Notes under the pieces: generated by a model
The model's database searches: none
What the model saw: the letters and a program-made list of their open reading frames with translations, nothing else
Told to the model about the DNA's origin: nothing
Source of the DNA: an uncultured Bacteroidales bacterium
GTDB taxonomy: Bacteria; Bacteroidota; Bacteroidia; Bacteroidales; P3
Assembly (NCBI GenBank): GCA_900316965.1
Contig: ONEY01000018.1
Span: 1-37,338, forward strand
Length of the DNA: 37,338 bases
Direction: 5' to 3'
Shown here: one piece after another, positions 23,370 to 29,888 of the stretch
Position numbering within the stretch: position 1 is the stretch's first letter
Layout: each line of letters starts with the position of its first letter
Translations under genes and position numbers: made by a program

Positions 23370-25451
23370 ATGAAAAAAACGATTATTGCATTAGCTTCGT
23401 TGGCTCTGGTTTGCGCCTGCTCGAAGCAAGGCGCCGACAAAGACGCCAAAGTCATTGAAAAAACCGACATCGAGGTGCAAAACGGACAGTTCACCCCTGA
23501 GGTCATGTGGGCCTTGGGCAAAATGGGCGAAACAGCTGTGTCCCCCAACGGCAACCAACTGGCCTACACCCTCACCTACTACAACATGGAGGAGAACAAA
23601 GGCAACGCCGAACTCTACATTATGCCCACCGCTGGCGGAGAAGCCACACGTTTGACAGTCACCGCACAAAGTGAGTTCAACCCCGTATGGAAAGACGACA
23701 ACACCCTGATGTTCTGTCGCGGCAACGAAATAAGGAGCATCGACGTCAATAGCCACAAAGAGACCCTCCTCGCCACCGTTGAGTCAGGACTGGAAGGCTT
23801 CAAGATTTCACCCGACGGCAAAAAAGTAGTCTATGTCACCGACATCGCTGTGAAACGTGCCAACGACGTTGAGCCCCTCTTCGAAGGTCTTGACAAAACC
23901 ACCGGCCGCATCAACGAAGACCTCATGTATCGCCATTGGGACCAGTGGGTAGACGAATATCCCCAAATCTTTATCGCCGACCTCAGCAGCTCCATAGACA
24001 TCAAGAATGCCAAGCCCATTGTCGACAGCACCTTCGAATGCCCCATGCGTCCCTGGGGCGGCGTAGAGCAGTTCAACTTCTCACCCGACGGTACACAAAT
24101 CGCCTACACCTGCCGCAAAAAAAGCGGTAAAGATTACGCCCTCAGCACAAACAGCGACATCTATCTTTACAACATCGCCAACGGCACCACTATCAACATC
24201 AGCGAGGGAATCATGGGCTATGACCAGAATCCAGTATTCAGCCACGACGGCAGCAAAATAGCATGGGAAAGTATGGAACGTGATGGATACGAGAGCGACA
24301 AACTCCGCCTCATGGTTTACGACATAAAAAGCAAAGCCCTTATCGACTACACCGACAACTTCGACTATGGTGTAAGCGGCATCAGCTGGACAGACGATGA
24401 CAGTGAAATGCTAGCCGTAGTAATGTATAGAGGCATGAACGAAATCTTCGCCTTCAAAACCGCAGACAAAAGCATACGCCAAATCTCACACGGCTACCAC
24501 GACATCAATGGCTTCCAACTCTGCGGCGACAAAATCTACGCCACACAAGTCTCCATCTCATACCCCGCAACGGTATACACCTACAACCTCAACGACAACA
24601 TGAAAGAGGGTACCAAGCTGACCACCTTCAACGACGACATCCTCTCCAATGTTCGCATGGGCAAAGTCGAGGAGCACTGGATCAAGACACACGACGGTCA
24701 AGAAATGCTCACCTGGTTGATTTACCCCTACAACTACGACAGCACCAAGGTCTACCCTGCCCTCCTCTTTTGCGAAGGCGGTCCCCAGTCGATGGTAAGC
24801 CAGTTCTGGAGCACACGCTGGAACTTCCAGGTTATGAGTGGTGCCGGCTATTTTGTCATAGCCCCCAACCGCCGTGGAGTCCCCGGCTTTGGCACAGCAT
24901 GGTGTGAAGAAATCAGCGGTGACTATGGTGGACTCTGCATGAAAGACTACATGACCGCCACCGACTACTTCGCCAACAATTGCAAACAAATAGACAAAGA
25001 GCGCATAGGAGCCTGCGGCGCCAGCTTTGGCGGCTACAGCATCTACTGGCTCGCTGGTCACAACGAGAGCCACCGCTTCAAAGCTTTCCTTGCCCACAAC
25101 GGCATGTTCAACTTCGAGCAGCAAAGCCTCGAAACCGAGGAGTTCTGGTTTACCAACTGGGATCTCGGCGGCCCCTATTGGGCTAAGACGCCACAAACCA
25201 TCAAGAGCTACAGCAACTCGCCACACCTCTTTGTCGACAAATGGAACACACCTATCTGCGTAGTCCATAGCGAATTCGACTTCCGCATTGTTGCCAGCCA
25301 AGGTATGGCCGCCTACAACGCAGCCAAACTGCGTGGCCTCGATGCACGCTATCTCTACTTCCCCGACGAAACCCACTGGGTATTGCGTCCACAAAACAGC
25401 CTATTGTGGCACAGAAACTTCATCGACTGGTTCGACAAATACCTTAAATAA
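23370..25451 (+). CDS. S9-family dipeptidyl-peptidase (DPP5-like), predicted lipoprotein
   Basis: The 693-residue serine peptidase removes dipeptides from oligopeptides. A lipoprotein-type signal (MKKTIIALASLALVCACSK) suggests periplasmic membrane anchoring. The N-terminal half is a seven-bladed beta-propeller of TolB/WD-like repeats (for example SPDGKKVVYVTD, SPDGTQIAYTCRKKSG, SHDGSKIAWESMERDG). The C-terminal alpha/beta-hydrolase domain has the complete triad: Ser552 in GASFGGYS, Asp637 in SEFDFRI and His669 in DETHWVL. The layout matches the bacterial DPP5/acylaminoacyl-peptidase group that helps asaccharolytic and gut Bacteroidota use peptides. It lies 67 nt downstream of tgt on the same strand without an obvious terminator between them. 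Confidence 0.93.
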   Translation: MKKTIIALASLALVCACSKQGADKDAKVIEKTDIEVQNGQFTPEVMWALGKMGETAVSPNGNQLAYTLTYYNMEENKGNAELYIMPTAGGEATRLTVTAQSEFNPVWKDDNTLMFCRGNEIRSIDVNSHKETLLATVESGLEGFKISPDGKKVVYVTDIAVKRANDVEPLFEGLDKTTGRINEDLMYRHWDQWVDEYPQIFIADLSSSIDIKNAKPIVDSTFECPMRPWGGVEQFNFSPDGTQIAYTCRKKSGKDYALSTNSDIYLYNIANGTTINISEGIMGYDQNPVFSHDGSKIAWESMERDGYESDKLRLMVYDIKSKALIDYTDNFDYGVSGISWTDDDSEMLAVVMYRGMNEIFAFKTADKSIRQISHGYHDINGFQLCGDKIYATQVSISYPATVYTYNLNDNMKEGTKLTTFNDDILSNVRMGKVEEHWIKTHDGQEMLTWLIYPYNYDSTKVYPALLFCEGGPQSMVSQFWSTRWNFQVMSGAGYFVIAPNRRGVPGFGTAWCEEISGDYGGLCMKDYMTATDYFANNCKQIDKERIGACGASFGGYSIYWLAGHNESHRFKAFLAHNGMFNFEQQSLETEEFWFTNWDLGGPYWAKTPQTIKSYSNSPHLFVDKWNTPICVVHSEFDFRIVASQGMAAYNAAKLRGLDARYLYFPDETHWVLRPQNSLLWHRNFIDWFDKYLK

Positions 25452-25478
25452 TTGTTGTCTCATTAACCACTTCGCTAC

Positions 25479-25526
25479 TCCTTGGCGCCGCCCTTTGCCA
25501 CAAAGGCCACTAGACGACGCCAAGGA
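25479..25526. other. Nested inverted repeats between the peptidase and zinc-ribbon genes
   Basis: An outer perfect 9-bp repeat TCCTTGGCG (25479-25487) / CGCCAAGGA (25518-25526) encloses an inner 6-bp hairpin CCTTTG (25492-25497) / CAAAGG (25501-25506). It lies 27 nt downstream of the peptidase stop and ends 26 nt before the next start codon. There is no T-run, so a simple terminator is unlikely. It may be an mRNA structure controlling the next gene. Confidence 0.55.
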
Positions 25527-25552
25527 ATATGCCGAAGGGAAAGGAATAGATC

Positions 25553-26146
25553 ATGAAACTTATAAAATGCTCACACTGCGGCCGTCCATATTACGACAGC
25601 GAAGCCAAATGCATCTACTGCGGAACACCCACATCGCAGTCGGCCAATAATTTTGTCAAGCAAGCCATCAGCTCACCCCAATCACACCAGCATATGGTAG
25701 ATGTGTTGTCGGGTAACTACACAGCAGCCACTACCGCCGAAGAAATACCACAGCAGCCCGAAACCCCAATCGTCGCAGCCCCCACCGAGGAGCCTGCAGT
25801 CATGGACACAAAAGAAAGTATTGACGAAACAGCTGCTATCGTTGAAGAGACTGCCGAAGCTGTCACTGCTGTCGAAACTGTTATGGAGAACACCCCCAAC
25901 AACCTTTCCGACGCTGTAAAGGAACGTGCTGAAGCCATTGCCGACGCAACCACCTCAGTCAACGAAGCCAGCAATGACAACGACACACCTATACCCAACG
26001 TCGAAGAGATAGAGACCACACCTCGCAAAAAACGTCGCGGGTGGATATGGATTCTAGTCATCCTCGTCATCCTGCTTGGCATCGCTGCTGTTGTCTATCT
26101 CAAATGGGACGCCATCAACGAGCTTATAGCCAAGATAATGGGCTAA
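25553..26146 (+). CDS. Zinc-ribbon protein with acidic linker and C-terminal membrane anchor
   Basis: No specific family is recognised. The 197-residue product starts with a zinc ribbon (Cys6, Cys9, Cys20 and Cys23 in MKLIKCSHCGRPYYDSEAKC and IYC). A long low-complexity region rich in Glu, Ala, Thr and Pro follows (about residues 45-150). A short basic patch (PRKKRRG) then precedes one transmembrane helix (about 164-184, WIWILVILVILLGIAAVVYL) and a short tail. The basic residues just before the helix suggest the N-terminal zinc ribbon is cytoplasmic, as in a tail-anchored protein. A purine-rich stretch (GAAGGGAAAGGA) 8-19 nt upstream is a good ribosome-binding site for this genome. It follows the S9 peptidase by 101 nt and is the last gene before the bidirectional terminator. 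Confidence 0.8.
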   Translation: MKLIKCSHCGRPYYDSEAKCIYCGTPTSQSANNFVKQAISSPQSHQHMVDVLSGNYTAATTAEEIPQQPETPIVAAPTEEPAVMDTKESIDETAAIVEETAEAVTAVETVMENTPNNLSDAVKERAEAIADATTSVNEASNDNDTPIPNVEEIETTPRKKRRGWIWILVILVILLGIAAVVYLKWDAINELIAKIMG

Positions 26147-26225
26147 CAATCACCCTAACGTTCCGCCTGCCGTCATTCAGACATCCATCCAGGCAACCCT
26201 AGGGCGACAAGCTTAAACGAACACA

Positions 26226-26273
26226 ATAAACAAGAGAGGTGCGGCACCTATATGCCACACCTCTTTTGTTTAT
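26226..26273. terminator. Bidirectional terminator between the zinc-ribbon and M13 peptidase genes
   Basis: A stem AGAGGTGCGGCA/TGCCACACCTCT (one mismatch, 26234-26245 with 26252-26263) has a 6-nt loop. ATAAACA/TGTTTAT flanks (26226-26232, 26267-26273) extend the pairing and give a T-rich run on the plus strand. It lies between convergent genes ending at 26146 (+) and 26322 (-), so it probably serves both. Confidence 0.8.
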
Positions 26274-26321
26274 GCCATCGGATGCCGAAACACATTGTCG
26301 ACATCCAACAACAAACTGATA

Positions 26322-28379
26322 TTACCACAGTTGAGCGCGTTTCTCAGGATCAACCCACATCTTGTCGCCCTTCTTGACATCGAAAGCATCGATGAATTCG
26401 CCAATCTGAGGCAGAGCAACATTGACGCGGTTGCGACCCAGAGAGTGGACATCCATCTGAGTGAGCTGGAGGATAGCCTTCGGACGAATGTTGCTAGCCC
26501 ATACAGCAGCATAGGCGAGGAAGAAGCGTTGCTCGGGTGTGAAGCCGTCCATCTTTTCCTTGTTCACCTGCTTCTGAGCCAAAGCGTTCTGCATAGCAAG
26601 GTAGCTTACGTGCAAACCACCGTTGTCGGCAATGTTCTCGCCCAGGGTGAGCTCGCCGTTGCCATAAAGAGTGCCAAGTTCAGGATCGTCGAGAACTTTA
26701 ACAGCGCTGAAAGCGTCGACAAGAACCTTCTTGTTGTTGTCGAAGTTCTTGCTGTCCTCTTCCGTCCACCAGTCGTGGAGGTTGCCGTCTTTGTCATATT
26801 TGCGGCCTTGGTCGTCAAAGCCGTGAGTCAACTCATGACCGATAACAACACCGATAGCGCCATAGTTAGCAGCCTCGTCGGCAGCCATATTGAAGAAAGG
26901 AGGCTGAAGAATTGCTGCGGGGAAGCAGATCTCGTTGGTGGTAGGATTGTAGTAAGCGTTGACAGTCTGAGGAGTCATCTGCCACTCGTCCTTATCGACG
27001 GGCTTGTTAATCTTGCTCAGCATATAGTCCATATCAAAGACGTTGCTGCGAACCACATTGGCATAGTAGCTGTCCTCTTTGATCTCGAGGCCGCTATAGT
27101 CGCGCCATTTGTTGGGGTAGCCGATTTTGACATAGATAGTAGAGAGCTTGTCGTGAGCGTTCTTTTTGGTAACGTCGGTCATCCAGGAAGCCTTGTCGAT
27201 GCGCTGGCCAAGAGCTGTGATGAGGTTGTTGACCAAAACCTCCATACGTTTTTTAGCCTCAGCGGGGAAGTGTTTCTCGACATAGAGCTGACCCAGAGCC
27301 TCACCCATAGCACCGTCTACAGTAGAAGTGACGCGTTTCCAACGGGGGCGGTTAGCCTCACGGCCACCAAGGAGCTTGCCGTAGAAATCGAAGTTGGCAT
27401 TGACAAAGTCGTCGCTAAGATAGCTAGCGGCAGAGTTGATTTCATGCCAAGCAAAGTAAGCCTTCATGATCTCGACATCAGTTTCGGCAATAATCTTGCT
27501 AAGGTCTTTGAAATATTTAGGCTGAGCGATGTTGAAACTCTTCATGCCCTTGTCGATCTTCATATCGGCAAAGTAGCCCTTCCAGTCGATGTTCTCGGCC
27601 AGTTTCGAAGCCTCCTCAACAGTGTAGCGGTTGAAAGTGCTGTCGGGGTCGCGGTTTTCAAGGCGAGTGTTCTGGCTCTTAGCCAAACGAGTCTCAAAGG
27701 TCATAACAAAGTTAGCGAGCTTGTCAGCGGCAATGCCCGACATTTTGTCGTAGCCAGCAAGAGCGAACTCTTTGGCCATAAGCTCGACATAACCCTTGCG
27801 GATGTTTTTGTTGTTGCCCTCATCGGTGGTGTAGTAATCGCGGTCACCAAGACCGAGGCCACTCTGGTAAGCCCAAGCGATGCACATCTTAGCGTCGTCT
27901 TTGTCAGCCTCGCCGAAGACACCAAAAAGGACATGATTGCCACGATGGTGCATTTTGAGGATCTCGTTCCAGACATCCTCGCGGGTCTTGAGGTTGTTGA
28001 TTTCCTCAAGATAAGGAGTCAGAGGAGCCACGCCCTGCTGCTGGAGCTTGACGCTGTCCATACCAAGATTGTAGAGAGTAGCGATTTTGTCGGCCACCGA
28101 GCCCTTAGAGTTTTTGATTTCGCTCACCGAGTCGATGATAGCGCGGAGGTCAGCCTGAGCCTTCTCACCAAGGACGTCGAAAGCTCCATAGCGGCTGTGC
28201 TCAGCATCAAGAGGATTGTTAGCCATCCAACCACCACAAGCGTACTGGTAGAAATCGTCTACCGGACTAGCAGTGGTGTCCAGGTTATTAAGGTCAATAC
28301 CCGAGGTCAGATTGGCCTTTTTGTTACAACCAGTTGCAATTAAAGCCATAGTTGCGATTGTTAAAAGTGTTTTTTTCAT
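26322..28379 (-). CDS. pepO: M13-family zinc endopeptidase (neprilysin/PepO type), lipoprotein
   Basis: The 685-residue metallopeptidase cleaves short peptides. Its N-terminus MKKTLLTIATMALIATGC is a lipoprotein signal, so it is probably membrane-anchored in the periplasm or at the surface. The peptidase M13 N-terminal region (from DDFYQYACGGWMANNP) is followed by the catalytic part. This has NAYYNPTTNEICFPAAILQ, the zinc motif GHELTHGFDDQG (about residue 515), the third zinc ligand in GENIADNGGLH (about 580) and the C-terminal PEKRAQLW, where the final Trp is characteristic. The frame extends 13 codons upstream, but start 28379 gives the normal signal. A TATCTTTG -7 box lies 37-44 nt upstream of it. 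Confidence 0.95.
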   Translation of the reverse strand: MKKTLLTIATMALIATGCNKKANLTSGIDLNNLDTTASPVDDFYQYACGGWMANNPLDAEHSRYGAFDVLGEKAQADLRAIIDSVSEIKNSKGSVADKIATLYNLGMDSVKLQQQGVAPLTPYLEEINNLKTREDVWNEILKMHHRGNHVLFGVFGEADKDDAKMCIAWAYQSGLGLGDRDYYTTDEGNNKNIRKGYVELMAKEFALAGYDKMSGIAADKLANFVMTFETRLAKSQNTRLENRDPDSTFNRYTVEEASKLAENIDWKGYFADMKIDKGMKSFNIAQPKYFKDLSKIIAETDVEIMKAYFAWHEINSAASYLSDDFVNANFDFYGKLLGGREANRPRWKRVTSTVDGAMGEALGQLYVEKHFPAEAKKRMEVLVNNLITALGQRIDKASWMTDVTKKNAHDKLSTIYVKIGYPNKWRDYSGLEIKEDSYYANVVRSNVFDMDYMLSKINKPVDKDEWQMTPQTVNAYYNPTTNEICFPAAILQPPFFNMAADEAANYGAIGVVIGHELTHGFDDQGRKYDKDGNLHDWWTEEDSKNFDNNKKVLVDAFSAVKVLDDPELGTLYGNGELTLGENIADNGGLHVSYLAMQNALAQKQVNKEKMDGFTPEQRFFLAYAAVWASNIRPKAILQLTQMDVHSLGRNRVNVALPQIGEFIDAFDVKKGDKMWVDPEKRAQLW

Positions 28380-28415
28380 ATATTTATAATTTATATTAAT
28401 TGCCAAAGCAATCTG

Positions 28416-28423
28416 CAAAGATA
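28416..28423 (-). promoter_or_regulatory. -7 box of the M13 peptidase promoter
   Basis: The minus strand reads TATCTTTG (consensus TAnnTTTG), the same octamer as the epimerase promoter. No TTG box is present at the standard distance; the nearest TTTG (28456-28459) is 32 bp away. The predicted start leaves a leader of roughly 30 nt. Confidence 0.6.
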
Positions 28424-28701
28424 TGAAAAAAAACAGACTTTTCTATTTTTATTTTCAAATCAAACTATTGTTCATCCAGACAGCAGTCCAAAATCGACAC
28501 CAGACATCACTGATTATCAATCATCGAACACAATAATACAAATAAAGCCAAACATTTTTCATATTCTTCCTCTGTTCACTCCTTATGAACCAAAATTTTT
28601 TTTCGTGCCCCTGTATTATTTCGCCACATTGAAACGATATACTATTATGAAAACATTTTAAACATCTAACAACCACAAAAACCAATCAACAACAAAAGAT
28701 C
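28424..28701. other. AT-rich intergenic region between divergent M13 peptidase and DUF2807-like genes
   Basis: The region between the two start codons (28380-28701, 322 nt) is AT-rich and has no supported coding frame. Apart from the M13 -7 box I could not find a convincing plus-strand TAnnTTTG promoter for the downstream gene, and no repeat or RNA structure stands out. Confidence 0.5.
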
Positions 28702-29685
28702 ATGAAACACCTTAAATTAAACACATCCCTATTCCTTATTTTAACATTCTTATGCTTCACAGCAACAGCATGCCAAAACAACGACACCAGCGACAACGGC
28801 ATATCAATTTTCAAATCGCACCGCGACGGTAAAAAGGGGAAGAAAATAACGTTAAACAAGAATGACAAATACATAACACAGGTATTCCCAAACGTCAACT
28901 ACGAAGATCTTATAGTCAACTATGGTTTCGATGTAGTCATGAGCGACACCGTCGAGGACATCACTGTCAAACTCAACGAGAATCTAGTCGACTATTTCAA
29001 TCTCAAACTCAACGACAAAGAAAGAGCGCTAGAGATAGGACTGCACGACTGCAAGAGTATTATAATGAACGACCAAGCAAAATGCGGAAACATAATTCTA
29101 CCCTACAATCGCGAACTAAATAGCGTAGAACTTAACGGCACCTCCACATTCAAAAGCGACAAAGAGATAACCAACAACATCTTCGCAATCGAGCTCACAG
29201 GCTCCACAACCTTCACGGCACCAAACATTTCAGCCGAGAATGTCGAAATCGAAATAGAAGGCACCTCGAAGTGCACCAGCAATATTGACGGACAAAATAT
29301 CGATATCGAACTCAATGGAGCCAGCAACCTTACAGGCAACATCAGTGCCTCCATCGTCGATATAGAACTATCAGGGACCTCAGAAGTATCAGCCACAGTA
29401 TCAGCCAGCAAAACCGACGTAGAATGCAGCGGGGCATCATACCTCAACATTAGCGGAAAAACAGAATCGATGAAAGCCTCGATAAGCGGAACCAGCACAC
29501 TAGAAGGATGTCAAATGATTGTTAGCGACCTGCTAGGCAACCTCACAGGATCAAGCAAAGCCAACGTACACTGCGCAACGTCGATAGAGATGAAAGTCAG
29601 CGGCACAAGCACATTGACCTACAGCGGCAATCCCAAAGCCAACAAGATTCATAAAGACACAACAGCCAAAGTGATAAAAAGATAA
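28702..29685 (+). CDS. DUF2807-like (GIN domain) beta-helical lipoprotein
   Basis: The 327-residue product has a lipoprotein signal with lipobox CFTATAC (Cys24). After a short charged linker, about residues 50-310 form a right-handed parallel beta-helix. Successive rungs of about 18-20 residues repeat the pattern Glu/Asp-hydrophobic-(S/N)-G-(T/A)-S, seen in VELNGTSTF, IELTGSTTF, IEIEGTSKC, IELNGASNL, IELSGTSEV and KASISGTSTL. This is typical of the head-GIN/DUF2807 family, common in Bacteroidota. These are surface or periplasmic proteins of unknown function, sometimes called putative auto-transporter adhesins. A rho-independent terminator follows at 29742-29771, so it is probably monocistronic. 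Confidence 0.87.
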   Translation: MKHLKLNTSLFLILTFLCFTATACQNNDTSDNGISIFKSHRDGKKGKKITLNKNDKYITQVFPNVNYEDLIVNYGFDVVMSDTVEDITVKLNENLVDYFNLKLNDKERALEIGLHDCKSIIMNDQAKCGNIILPYNRELNSVELNGTSTFKSDKEITNNIFAIELTGSTTFTAPNISAENVEIEIEGTSKCTSNIDGQNIDIELNGASNLTGNISASIVDIELSGTSEVSATVSASKTDVECSGASYLNISGKTESMKASISGTSTLEGCQMIVSDLLGNLTGSSKANVHCATSIEMKVSGTSTLTYSGNPKANKIHKDTTAKVIKR

Positions 29686-29741
29686 CACTATTGAGCACTA
29701 CACTTTTTCATAACAAGTAATTGTAATTGGTTATTATAGAC

Positions 29742-29771
29742 AAGGCGGCAATTGTGCCGCCTTATTTTTTT
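29742..29771 (+). terminator. Rho-independent terminator after the DUF2807-like gene
   Basis: A perfect 9-bp stem AAGGCGGCA/TGCCGCCTT (29742-29750 with 29755-29763) with loop ATTG is followed by a T7 run at 29765-29771, the classic plus-strand terminator form. It isolates the gene ending at 29685 from the fusion gene starting at 29889. Confidence 0.9.
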
Positions 29772-29888
29772 GACCAGAAACAAGAAATTAAAAAAAATTA
29801 ACACTTGTCGCAATATATTCGTAATAATAACGTTACAATAGCCAAATCAAAGTAAGCACATTCCACACATAACACAACTTCATCATCT

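Noticed and set aside
26295..28343. Plus-strand open frame of 682 codons antisense to the M13 peptidase
   Set aside because: The minus-strand frame has every catalytic motif of M13 peptidases. The antisense frame has no family signature, and it stays open because the real gene avoids TTA, CTA and TCA codons.
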